Assembly (NCBI GenBank): GCA_003210285.1
Contig: QCVS01000006.1
Location: 26,303 to 90,302 of the forward strand
Length of the DNA stretch: 64,000 nt
Direction of reading: 5' to 3'
Origin: Prochlorococcus sp. AG-686-J21
Lineage (GTDB): Bacteria > Cyanobacteriota > Cyanobacteriia > PCC-6307 > Cyanobiaceae
The translations under genes were made by a program, and so were the position numbers. Shown piece by piece: positions 43,267 to 50,364 of this stretch. The notes under the pieces are model-generated. The model saw only the letters and a list, made by a program, of their open reading frames with translations, did no database searches and was not told the DNA's origin. The first letter of the stretch is position 1. Each line of letters opens with the position of its first letter.

Positions 43267-43740
43267 ATGAAAAAACAATCTGTTCTTTTTGTATGTTTAG
43301 GTAATATCTGTAGGTCTCCTGCTGCCGAAGCTATATTTCTGGATTTAATTAATAAAAAAGGATTAAATGATTGTTTTATTGTTGATTCTGCAGGGACTGG
43401 CAGTTGGCATATAGGGAAGAAGGCTGATACTAGAATGAGAATAGCGTCACAAAAAAGGGGTGTAGAAATTTTAAGTAGAGCTAGGCAAATAAATTCTAAT
43501 GATTTCGAAAAATTTAACTATATAGTTGCTATGGATGACTCAAATTTTCAAAATATTATTGATCTAAAATCTAGAGAATCATTATCTGATTTTTCTTCAA
43601 TAAAAAAGATACAAAATTTCAGATCAATTTTTCAAGAGATAGAAGTCCCCGATCCTTACTTTGGAGGAGATGAGGGATTTGATCATGTCCTTGATATTTT
43701 AGAGGACTCTGTAAGTGTTTTTTTAGATACTATTTGTTAG
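43267..43740 (+). CDS. Low-molecular-weight protein tyrosine phosphatase
   Basis: A 157 aa phosphatase with the P-loop CLGNICRS (nucleophile Cys10, Arg16) and the general acid Asp in VPDPYFGG. Members dephosphorylate tyrosine or arginine residues; targets in cyanobacteria are poorly known. A matching tyrosine kinase is not in the window. It follows pebB by 20 bp and abuts the convergent panC-cmk gene. Confidence 0.93.
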   Translation: MKKQSVLFVCLGNICRSPAAEAIFLDLINKKGLNDCFIVDSAGTGSWHIGKKADTRMRIASQKRGVEILSRARQINSNDFEKFNYIVAMDDSNFQNIIDLKSRESLSDFSSIKKIQNFRSIFQEIEVPDPYFGGDEGFDHVLDILEDSVSVFLDTIC

Positions 43741-43741
43741 T

Positions 43742-45271
43742 TTATTCGAGTTGAATTTCTTTAGGAATATTTAAATTGTAGATGTTAATAATTTTTTCTA
43801 CCACTTCATTAATCGTATAACCGTCTGTAATAAGTTCAATTGCATTGTTTGCTTTTTTGAGAGGAGAAATTTCTCTTGTTGAATCCTCAAAATCTCTTTT
43901 TCTTATAAGTTCTCTTAATTGATTGAAGTCTATTTCTTCATTGCCTCTTAATTCTAATTCAGACTTTCTTCTTTTTGCTCTTTCGTCAATACTAGCTGTT
44001 AGGAATATTTTAATTTCTGCATCCGGGAAAACTGTTGTTCCTATATCTCTCCCCTCAGCCACTAAGCCACCAGATTTACCAATTTTTCTTTGCTCATTAA
44101 CCAAAAATTCTCTAACTTTTTTTATTGAAGAAACTTTAGAAACAATCGAACTTATTTCTTGTGAACGTATTTCTTCAGTAACACAAAAATGATTTATGAA
44201 TACATCTTGTTGTGAACAAGAATTTGACTTGAAAATAATAGAAATATCACGAAGAATTTTGTTTAATTCTGACTCTTTAGCATAATCAATCTTTTCTTTC
44301 ATAAAGAGCCAACTTATTGCTCTATACATTGCTCCAGTATCTAGATATAAAAGATTTAACTCCTTGGCAATTAACTTTGTTATAGTACTTTTTCCTGAAC
44401 CTGCTGGCCCATCAATCGCAATAATTGGATTTCTTTTCATAAGAAAAACGTGATCAATTAATCTTGTTTGTCCACATTTTATCGCACCAGCTAAAATTGA
44501 AAGATTATCTTTTGCTTGAACTTTTTTCAAACTATATGGATTTAGATGTTCCAAATATTCAACTGAAATATTTTTTGATTCGAGTTTTTTTGTTAGTTGT
44601 TTTAAATCAATCTTTTTATCCTTCTTAAAAATATTTTTCGCATGGCTTAATTCCTTTGAAAATATTTTGAGAATATTCCTTTCATTTTTAGATAAAAGCT
44701 TGTTACGCGAACTAAATGGGACACCATCAGAATCTCTTTGAGTAGGAACTGAGACAATATTGATTTTCAAGTTTTTTTCTTCTATAAGGTTTTTTATGAT
44801 TAGTATTTGCTGCCAATCTTTTTCTCCTAAATAAAGATTTTTGGGTTGTACAAGTTTTAGTAATCTATATACAACAGTGCACACCCCGTCAAAATGACCA
44901 ACTCTTTTTAGCCCACATAAAGCTGAAGATAATTCTTTAGAAGCTTTCAAGTAACTTATACTTTTATTATTGGGGGGAAAGATATCAATTACATTTGGAA
45001 TGAAAATTGCATCTGCCCCATTACAAAAAGCAATTTCAATATCTTTATCAATACTTCTAGGGTAGCTTTTGAGATCTTCTTTGCTGTCAAATTGAAGTGG
45101 ATTAACAAAAATACTTACTAAGTTAATATTACAAGTTGAACTTTTTGAAATTGATATTAATTTTTGATGACCATCATGAAGATTACCCATAGTTGGGATG
45201 AAATTAATATCACTTTTGAGACTTGCTCGCCATTGTGAAAGTTCTTCTGTTTTTCTTATTATCTTGTTCAC
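43742..45271 (-). CDS. panC/cmk: Bifunctional pantoate-beta-alanine ligase / cytidylate kinase
   Basis: Fused gene of 509 aa, a cyanobacterial trait. Residues 1 to about 280 are PanC: PTMGNLHDGHQKLI (ATP motif), VSIFVNPLQF, GEKDWQQ and SSRNKLLS; it joins pantoate and beta-alanine into pantothenate for CoA. Residues from about 284 on are Cmk: AIDGPAGSGKST (Walker A), LDTGAMYRAISW, VAEGRDIGTTVFPDA; it phosphorylates CMP/dCMP. Both halves keep their catalytic motifs. One base separates its stop from the phosphatase stop. Confidence 0.96.
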   Translation of the reverse strand: MNKIIRKTEELSQWRASLKSDINFIPTMGNLHDGHQKLISISKSSTCNINLVSIFVNPLQFDSKEDLKSYPRSIDKDIEIAFCNGADAIFIPNVIDIFPPNNKSISYLKASKELSSALCGLKRVGHFDGVCTVVYRLLKLVQPKNLYLGEKDWQQILIIKNLIEEKNLKINIVSVPTQRDSDGVPFSSRNKLLSKNERNILKIFSKELSHAKNIFKKDKKIDLKQLTKKLESKNISVEYLEHLNPYSLKKVQAKDNLSILAGAIKCGQTRLIDHVFLMKRNPIIAIDGPAGSGKSTITKLIAKELNLLYLDTGAMYRAISWLFMKEKIDYAKESELNKILRDISIIFKSNSCSQQDVFINHFCVTEEIRSQEISSIVSKVSSIKKVREFLVNEQRKIGKSGGLVAEGRDIGTTVFPDAEIKIFLTASIDERAKRRKSELELRGNEEIDFNQLRELIRKRDFEDSTREISPLKKANNAIELITDGYTINEVVEKIINIYNLNIPKEIQLE

Positions 45272-45368
45272 GTTGTTTTAAAAAATAAATCTATTTAATA
45301 AATAATTACTGGACAAAAGTAATCTACGGAGGAATATCTATATAGGCGAAGTCTATCATTTTTATTTT

Positions 45369-46412
45369 ATGGATTACAAAACATCAGGAGTCGATATAGA
45401 AGCTGGGAGAGAATTTGTCTCAGAAATCAAACAAGCTGTTGATTCAACTCATTCATCTAATGTCATAGAGGGGATTGGGGGGTTTGGCGGTCTATTTAAA
45501 ATACCCGTTGAAGGTTTAAAAAAACCTGTCTTAGTATCGGGGACTGATGGTGTTGGTACAAAATTAGAATTAGCGCAAAACAAAAATTTTCATTTTGAAG
45601 TAGGTATTGATTTAGTCGCAATGTGTATGAACGATATCATTACAACTGGGGCAAAGCCGCTATTTTTTCTTGATTATATTGCTACGGGCAAGCTTGAAAA
45701 AAATCAATTATTAGAGGTTGTTAAAGGTATTGCATATAGCTGTGGAGAAAATAATTGTTCTTTACTTGGAGGAGAAACTGCTGAGATGCCAGGATTTTAC
45801 TCAAAGAATAAGTATGATTTGGCAGGGTTTTGTGTTGGAATAGTTGACGAAGAACAATTAATTAATGGTAAAAACATATGTGAAAATGATTTGATAATCG
45901 CGTTACAGAGTAACGGAATTCATAGTAATGGATTTAGCTTAGTTAGAAAAATAATTGAAAATAATAATCAAATTGAGAAACAATTTGAAAAAAAGTATCA
46001 CTTAGATTTTTATGATCAATTATTAAAACCTACAAAAATTTATTTTAAAATTGTAAATAAAATTTTATCTCAGAATATTGAAATAAAGGGTATGTCTCAT
46101 ATCACTGGTGGAGGGATTCCTGAAAATTTACCTAGATGTATGCCCTCTGATTTTATACCTTACATAGATACAAAATCTTGGAAAATACCTGCTTTATTTG
46201 AATTTTTAAAGGATGTTGGTCAGATTCCTGAACCAGATTTTTGGAATACCTTTAATCTAGGGGTTGGGTTTTGTTTAATAATTGATAAGAAACATAAGGA
46301 TGAGATTTTAAATATTTGTGATGCCAACGAAATATCAAGTTGGGTCTTGGGGAGGGTCGTGAAGAAAGATAATTCAAAAGAGAATAATTTTTTGCCTGAA
46401 ATAATAATTTAA
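45369..46412 (+). CDS. purM: Phosphoribosylformylglycinamidine cyclo-ligase
   Basis: Fifth step of purine synthesis, closing the imidazole ring to AIR. The 347 aa protein has VLVSGTDGVGTKLELA, GIDLVAMCMNDI, GAKPLFFLDYIATGKL, GGETAEMPGFY and the C-terminal HITGGGIPENLPRCMP, all ATP-grasp-like PurM motifs. Length is standard. It is divergent from panC-cmk. Confidence 0.97.
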   Translation: MDYKTSGVDIEAGREFVSEIKQAVDSTHSSNVIEGIGGFGGLFKIPVEGLKKPVLVSGTDGVGTKLELAQNKNFHFEVGIDLVAMCMNDIITTGAKPLFFLDYIATGKLEKNQLLEVVKGIAYSCGENNCSLLGGETAEMPGFYSKNKYDLAGFCVGIVDEEQLINGKNICENDLIIALQSNGIHSNGFSLVRKIIENNNQIEKQFEKKYHLDFYDQLLKPTKIYFKIVNKILSQNIEIKGMSHITGGGIPENLPRCMPSDFIPYIDTKSWKIPALFEFLKDVGQIPEPDFWNTFNLGVGFCLIIDKKHKDEILNICDANEISSWVLGRVVKKDNSKENNFLPEIII

Positions 46413-46484
46413 ATCGCTTAAATATAATTTTATTGAGAAATTACAAATTAAATTTATCTACACAAATGAAAAAGTTAGGTGTAA

Positions 46485-46490
46485 TATAAT
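46485..46490 (+). promoter_or_regulatory. Probable -10 element before the 214-aa unknown gene
   Basis: TATAAT, 57 bases before the ATG at 46547. The leader would begin near 46497 and contains a short hairpin CCGA/TCGG. Motif only. Confidence 0.5.
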
Positions 46491-46546
46491 AAAAATACCG
46501 CCGAGTTATATCGGAAATTTAAGTAAATACATTTAACTTTAATCCA

Positions 46547-47191
46547 ATGCCCTTTGAAAATAATCAAAGAATTACACGTAGACGTAGTTCAGCTGGACCT
46601 ACTCCTCCAAAAAGACCAATAAGTAATAATTCAGATTTTAATGGGCGCCAAAATCAAGGGCCCCGTCCAACTTTTTTAACTTTGAGAGATCATGGAAAGG
46701 TTTTTGTTGCTGATTTGCCAAATTTATCTGACGGACAATTATCTCACATAAGTAAAGAAGCTAATGAGGTTTTGAATAGTCTTGAGAAAAGGCTAAGTGA
46801 TCTTGAGAATGAATCAAATTCTACAAATTCTGAAAATGATACTTTGATAAAAGCATCTACTAAAAAAGATGTAACACTGAGATTTATCAAATCCATTGAA
46901 GAAGAACAAGATCATAGAAAGAATAATCCTGCGTTAAGAGATGCTGCTTCTGAATCATTACCAAGAACTTTTCTTGAGGTTGCAAGACATAGATTACCTG
47001 GAGCAACTTTTGATTCCCTTCTTAGAGAAGCCCTTGAGGCTTGTGCTGTAGATGAGAATCCTAAGGAAAGTGAAGTTATTGATGAACCAAAAGAATCTGT
47101 AAAGATTATGGATATACCCTCTTCAAACGCTAATCCTTCTTTTGTTGTTAATATCGATGCAAGCAAAAAAAACCATAATGGAAGCTTGTGA
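46547..47191 (+). CDS. Hydrophilic protein of unknown function
   Basis: A 214 aa protein with a basic, proline-rich disordered N-terminus (ITRRRSSAGPTPPKRPIS), a middle segment with DHGKVFVADLPNLSDGQLSHISKEANEVLNSLEKRL, and a compact-looking helical part (SLPRTFLEVARHRLPGATFDSLLREALEACAV). The tail is acidic. No known domain. The order basic tail, helix, acidic tail suggests a binding rather than a catalytic role. It overlaps the next small gene by 14 bp. Confidence 0.78.
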   Translation: MPFENNQRITRRRSSAGPTPPKRPISNNSDFNGRQNQGPRPTFLTLRDHGKVFVADLPNLSDGQLSHISKEANEVLNSLEKRLSDLENESNSTNSENDTLIKASTKKDVTLRFIKSIEEEQDHRKNNPALRDAASESLPRTFLEVARHRLPGATFDSLLREALEACAVDENPKESEVIDEPKESVKIMDIPSSNANPSFVVNIDASKKNHNGSL

Positions 47192-47339
47192 GCTTAATTT
47201 TAATTTGATAAGTGATAAAACCAAAAAAGAATCTCGAGTTTCTCTAGATAAAGATAAGATTTTGTGTAATCATTGTAAAAGGACTTCCTCGAATGGGATA
47301 CGTTGTTTAGGGATATGTGTCGCTGATAATGACTATTAG
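47178..47339 (+). CDS. Small cysteine-rich protein
   Basis: A 53 aa protein from the ATG at 47178. It has Cys in MEACELNF, then CNHCKRTSSNGIRCLGICVADNDY, that is CxxC-x9-CxxxC near the C-terminus, which suggests a small zinc-binding or redox domain. It overlaps the 3' end of the preceding gene by 14 bp, so translation may be coupled. Function unknown; possibly works with its upstream neighbour. Confidence 0.65.
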   Translation: MEACELNFNLISDKTKKESRVSLDKDKILCNHCKRTSSNGIRCLGICVADNDY

Positions 47340-47380
47340 ATAAATTATTTTTTTAAATAATTAATAAAAGTTTTTTCTTT

Positions 47381-47450
47381 GTGAAAAAGTAAAAGCTTCC
47401 AGTCACAATAAATTAAATAAATCTAATTAGTAGGAGTTTCTTTACTTTTT
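47381..47450. repeat. Long-range inverted repeat with Yfr1-like core
   Basis: AAAAAGTAAA and TTTACTTTTT form a 10-bp perfect stem around about 45 bases. On the minus strand the segment 47441-47423 reads AGAAACTCCTACTAATTAG, which equals the core of the sRNA candidate at 48.06 kb except for a missing CACAC and the last bases. It may be a decayed copy or a chance likeness. No promoter or T-run is convincing. Confidence 0.35.
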
Positions 47451-47454
47451 TATC

Positions 47455-47571
47455 CTAGAGAGTTGAAAACTCTAGAGTATATTGCTCAATTTCTTTTGGA
47501 GCTTCATTTAGATTTAATCCTGCATATTTAAATTCTGTTAAGTATTTTGGAAAGGTATTGAATAGTTGCAT
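47455..47571 (-). CDS. Small protein, 38 aa, with strong ribosome-binding site
   Basis: The minus strand encodes MQLFNTFPKYLTEFKYAGL followed by a glutamate-rich part (NEAPKEIEQYTLEFSTL) and TAG. AGGAG stands 5 bases before the ATG, one of the best ribosome-binding sites in the window. The codons follow the local A/T bias, and the product is a plausible folded or helical peptide. It is too short for a family call. The stop lies in an inverted repeat (AGAGTT/AACTCT). Confidence 0.6.
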   Translation of the reverse strand: MQLFNTFPKYLTEFKYAGLNLNEAPKEIEQYTLEFSTL

Positions 47572-47654
47572 GAAATCTCCTCTTAGATCCAAATTTGTTT
47601 TCCTTCAATTAATTTAAAATTCATAGAGTATTTTTACCCGCGTAGAAGTACTTT

Positions 47655-47768
47655 GTGGTTGTCAAGAATATCTTTTCCCATTCAACAGGAGTAGAAATAA
47701 TTCAGAAGTCAAAAGTATTTACTGACTTTTTAGATAATGAGTGCATAAGACTTGAAAGGGGCAAATAA
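47655..47768 (+). CDS. Small protein, 37 aa, ending inside a terminator hairpin
   Basis: Reading from a GTG at 47655: MVVKNIFSHSTGVEIIQKSK, then VFTDFLDNECIRLERGK and TAA. The sequence is amphipathic, with a charged helical second half, and coding-like. The TAA at 47766 lies in the loop of a clear rho-independent terminator, which is the strongest sign that it is an expressed gene. No typical ribosome-binding site is seen before the GTG. Function unknown. Confidence 0.5.
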   Translation: MVVKNIFSHSTGVEIIQKSKVFTDFLDNECIRLERGK

Positions 47769-47790
47769 ATGCCCCTTTATTTTGTTTAAA
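47755..47790 (+). terminator. Rho-independent terminator
   Basis: AAAGGGGCA and TGCCCCTTT, nine perfect pairs around a six-base loop, followed by ATTTTGTTT. It ends the transcript of the 37-aa gene, whose stop codon is within the loop region. Confidence 0.85.
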
Positions 47791-47819
47791 TTTAAGTCTT
47801 CGTTCGAAAAAAAATTAGA

Positions 47820-47912
47820 AAAAAAAAGACCCCTATTTCTAGAGATCTTTTTATGGTTTTACCGAATAAAGTGTTTCCTTGTTTCCACTGTTTCAGTAAA
47901 ACCTCTCCTACA
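47820..47912 (-). ncRNA. Yfr2-family-like small RNA
   Basis: Minus-strand RNA candidate of about 90 nt. A first hairpin has an 8-bp stem GGTTTTAC (47896-47903) / GTAAAACC (47855-47862) and a large loop with the repeated motif GTGGAAACAAGGAAACA, which I associate with the Yfr2-5 family of Prochlorococcus. A terminator follows: stem AAGATCTCTA / TAGGGGTCTT (47826-47849, two G-U pairs), loop GAAA, then T9. Upstream AT-rich boxes (TATATA at 47917-47922 or TAGTTT at 47923-47928) could be the -10. The 5' end carries GUAGGAGAGG. The family name is from memory, so keep it provisional. Confidence 0.7.
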
Positions 47913-48017
47913 CACGTATATAAACTATTACATATATTTCTTTTTCGTGAAAGGAGGGTGAGTAATATTGCTTAATTGTCACATATGCCAGTTCTCCTTT
48001 CTTGGATATAAGGTAAT

Positions 48018-48088
48018 AAAAAAACACCCTAATTTAAAGAAAAGGATGTTTACTTATCAGAAATTAGTGTGTGAGGAGTTTCTGATGT
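48018..48088 (-). ncRNA. Yfr1-like small RNA with CUCCUCACAC loop
   Basis: Minus-strand RNA candidate of about 70 nt. Arms ATCAGAAA (48079-48086) and TTTCTGAT (48056-48063) form an 8-bp perfect hairpin whose 15-base loop is CTCCTCACACACTAA. It shares CUCCUCACAC with the ultraconserved Yfr1 element ACUCCUCACACC. A terminator follows: AACATCCT / AGGGTGTT (48023-48050) and a T-run. TATATA just upstream (about 48088-48093) is a good -10. Unlike Yfr1, the core is in a loop, not between two hairpins, and the neighbours are not the trxA/guaB genes I remember next to Yfr1. Confidence 0.68.
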
Positions 48089-48134
48089 ATATAATTTACT
48101 AGAACAAAGGAACAAATATCTACAGTATTAATTA

Positions 48135-48329
48135 CTATTTCTTTTCCCAAAATAGATAAAGGTTTGAAAATTGGTTTTTAGTGTCTACGATTGCCGTGCT
48201 TGTTGAGATTAATTTCCATCCAGAAGCATTCCTTTTTTTAATAATTGCTGCAATTTCATTCTCTTGTCTTTGAGTATTTGCATTGCCTACTGCGTAATAG
48301 ATATCAAGATCATTTTCTTCATTTGACAT
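48135..48329 (-). CDS. Small protein with a DUF4177-like pattern
   Basis: A 64 aa protein, MSNEENDLDIYYAVGN at the start, then a helix (TQRQENEIAAIIKKRNASGW) and a strand-rich end (KLISTSTAIVDTKNQFSNLYLFWEKK). The sequence GWKLISTST..YLFWEKK looks like the GWELVS...FERP-type end of DUF4177 proteins. That likeness is weak. It follows the two sRNA candidates on the opposite end of the same strand, 47 bases upstream of the second. Confidence 0.62.
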   Translation of the reverse strand: MSNEENDLDIYYAVGNANTQRQENEIAAIIKKRNASGWKLISTSTAIVDTKNQFSNLYLFWEKK

Positions 48330-48422
48330 ATTTAAATGTGCTGGTTTATTTAAAGTTAATATTACTCAATCTTTCATCTATACTTAAGTGGATTCGATAG
48401 GATAACTGGAAATAAGTTTTAT

Positions 48423-48527
48423 ATGGTTTTACCTTCATCTCAAATTGCTATTGGATTATTGCTTATAAGCATTGGGATAGTGGTTACTTTTGATATCAAA
48501 GTTAATTTATTTAATGGTAAAGAGTAA
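48423..48527 (+). CDS. Single-helix membrane microprotein, 34 aa
   Basis: MVLPSSQIAIGLLLISIGIV followed by VTFDIKVNLFNGKE and TAA. One transmembrane helix at about residues 7-23 with a short polar tail, similar in build to small photosystem or cytochrome subunits, but not one I can name. Preceded by AT-rich sequence without a clear ribosome site. The next small ORF starts 18 bases after its stop. Confidence 0.55.
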   Translation: MVLPSSQIAIGLLLISIGIVVTFDIKVNLFNGKE

Positions 48528-48545
48528 AAGATTTCTAAGGTAGTG

Positions 48546-48674
48546 ATGGAAAAAACCCGCAATTACGATAATGATGTATTAGATCCATCCGAAGAATATT
48601 TTAGAAAGAAAGATAAAGGTAATGATGAGGATACCTATTTTCCTCCAGAAGAATCAGAACCACCACATTATTAA
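48546..48674 (+). CDS. Acidic microprotein, 42 aa
   Basis: MEKTRNYDNDVLDPSEEYFR, then KKDKGNDEDTYFPPEESEPP and HY, TAA. Highly charged, proline-rich end, probably disordered. A GTG lies one codon upstream. Placed 18 bases after the 34-aa membrane protein and probably in one transcript with it. Unknown function. Confidence 0.5.
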   Translation: MEKTRNYDNDVLDPSEEYFRKKDKGNDEDTYFPPEESEPPHY

Positions 48675-48860
48675 TGAATTAATCCATTGAATAAGTTGCG
48701 TTATAGATATCGACTAGACGTTTACATTAAATAAGGTTTTTTATTTCTTAAATAATATTAAATGAATCCTAGAAAATGTCATATCTAGTGAGGAATATAG
48801 TTCCCTCTGTAGTCCGCAAGTGTGATAATGAAGTCATAACAAATATTTTTGAATAAAAAT

Positions 48861-48910
48861 GTGGTCAACTTGCCGACCACTGGCCGACCAGTAATTCCAC
48901 TAAATTCCAC
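48861..48910. repeat. Compact repeats next to tRNA-Cys
   Basis: A GC-richer island in AT-rich surroundings: GCCGACCA occurs twice, separated by CTG, and ATTCCAC twice, separated by TAA. TGGTC and GACCA also form an inverted pair. It stands 77 bases from the 3' end of the tRNA-Cys gene. No coding frame is attached. It may be a recombination-site remnant or an RNA element. Confidence 0.5.
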
Positions 48911-48986
48911 CTCAAAATGTATAACAGGTATAAAAAACTTAAGGTATTAGAAGGGTTTATAGGAAATATAGTATCTTATTTAAAAA

Positions 48987-49057
48987 AGGCGGCACCCAGA
49001 TTCGAACTGGGGATAAAGGATTTGCAATCCTCTGCCTTACCACTTGGCCATGCCGCC
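48987..49057 (-). tRNA. tRNA-Cys(GCA)
   Basis: On the minus strand: acceptor GGCGGCA pairs with TGCCGCC, anticodon arm GGATTGCAAATCC with anticodon GCA, T arm with GTTCGAATC, discriminator U. 71 nt, typical for tRNA-Cys. The reading frame of the following plus-strand gene runs through it upstream of its real start, so those residues are tRNA read in the wrong sense. Confidence 0.97.
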
Positions 49058-49066
49058 GATAAAGAT

Positions 49067-50329
49067 ATGATTAAATCACTTAATGATCCTACCAGTAACG
49101 CGTCTCATTCTCTACTAATTATATGCAATGGACATGGGGAAGATGTTATTGCATTAGAAATAATAAAAAGATTCTTAAAAAAAATAAAAATTAAAAAAAT
49201 TGAAGTTATGCCATTGGTTGGACATGGCAAAGTTTTTGACTCTATAAAATCCAAGAATTTTAGCAAAATTGGTTATCTCAAGGAATTACCAAGCGGGGGT
49301 TTTAGTAATCAAAGCTTAAAAGGATTTCTCCTTGATTTTTTTGCGGGGTTTTTAGTAGATACTTTTAAAAACTTTTTAATTGTTAGAGGTAAGTCAAAAG
49401 ATAATTATAAAATTATTGCCGTGGGTGATTTATTGCCTTTATTTTTTGCATGGATTTCTAAATGTGATTTTAGTTTTGTCGGCATGCCTAAAAGTGACCA
49501 TACATGGAGTAATGGACCTGGATGGGCCTTTAGTGATTTTTATCATAAATTTAAAGGCTCTGAATGGGATCCTTGGGAAACTTTTCTAATGAGGTCTACT
49601 AGATGTAAAAGTTTAATAATGAGAGATGAAATTACAGCAAATAATTTAAATAAAAAGAATATTAGTGCGAAATATTTTGGTAATCCAATGATGGATTTTG
49701 TAGATAAAAAAAATGAAAAAATTTCTAATATTATTATGTTCAATAGATTAATTTTAATAATAGGAAGTCGATTTCCTGAAGCTCTAAATAATCTCGATAT
49801 TTTTTTAAAATGTTTAGAAGATTTAAAGATATCTAATGATTTGATTATTCTTTTGCCTCTCAGTATTAATGCAAATGTTTTTATAGTTAAGAGTTATCTA
49901 TCAAATAATGGTTATTTGGAACAAAATAATATGAGGTTTTTGGTTGGTGAAGATTCAGTTTGGAAAAATAAAGATAAATATATTTTATTAGGTAAAAGTA
50001 CTTTTAATCAGTGGGCTAATATGGCCTGTGTTGGGTTGTCAAATGCAGGCACGGCTACTGAACAAATAACTGGACTTGGTATCCCCTCTATTTCTCTTCC
50101 TGGCGATGGCCCTCAATTCACAAAATCATTTGCAAAAAGACAGTCTAGGTTATTAGGAGGAAGTGTATTAGTTTGCCATAGTAAAAAGACTCTTATAGAT
50201 AATTTAGAGACTTTACTAAATAAAAAAGATTGCAGATTAAAACAAGTGAAAATCGGAATGAAAAGAATGGGTAAAAATGGGGCTAGTAAAAAAATTGTGG
50301 ATCATATAAATTTAAATTTGTTAACTTGA
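49067..50329 (+). CDS. Lipid-A-disaccharide synthase-related glycosyltransferase-like protein
   Basis: A 420 aa protein with SLLIICNGHGEDVIALEII at the start and GLSNAGTATEQITGLGIPSISLPGDGPQFT near the C-terminus, which resembles the donor-binding GxxT..E..GxP..P region of GT-B glycosyltransferases such as LpxB and MurG. It matches the family I know as 'lipid-A-disaccharide synthase related' (TIGR03492 type) in cyanobacteria. I start it at the ATG at 49067, after the tRNA. The acceptor sugar lipid is unknown. Confidence 0.82.
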   Translation: MIKSLNDPTSNASHSLLIICNGHGEDVIALEIIKRFLKKIKIKKIEVMPLVGHGKVFDSIKSKNFSKIGYLKELPSGGFSNQSLKGFLLDFFAGFLVDTFKNFLIVRGKSKDNYKIIAVGDLLPLFFAWISKCDFSFVGMPKSDHTWSNGPGWAFSDFYHKFKGSEWDPWETFLMRSTRCKSLIMRDEITANNLNKKNISAKYFGNPMMDFVDKKNEKISNIIMFNRLILIIGSRFPEALNNLDIFLKCLEDLKISNDLIILLPLSINANVFIVKSYLSNNGYLEQNNMRFLVGEDSVWKNKDKYILLGKSTFNQWANMACVGLSNAGTATEQITGLGIPSISLPGDGPQFTKSFAKRQSRLLGGSVLVCHSKKTLIDNLETLLNKKDCRLKQVKIGMKRMGKNGASKKIVDHINLNLLT

Positions 50330-50364
50330 TCAAGTAATATTTAAAAAGGTTTTATAAATTTTTT

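Noticed and set aside
47752..47961. Plus-strand 69-aa reading frame
   Set aside because: It runs antisense through the Yfr2-like RNA and through a terminator, and its product is a patchwork of Phe/Lys without domain character.
48917..49066. N-terminal extension of the LpxB-related protein
   Set aside because: It translates the antisense of tRNA-Cys (AAPRFELGIKDLQSSALPLG is the usual tRNA read-through). The ATG at 49067 is the start.
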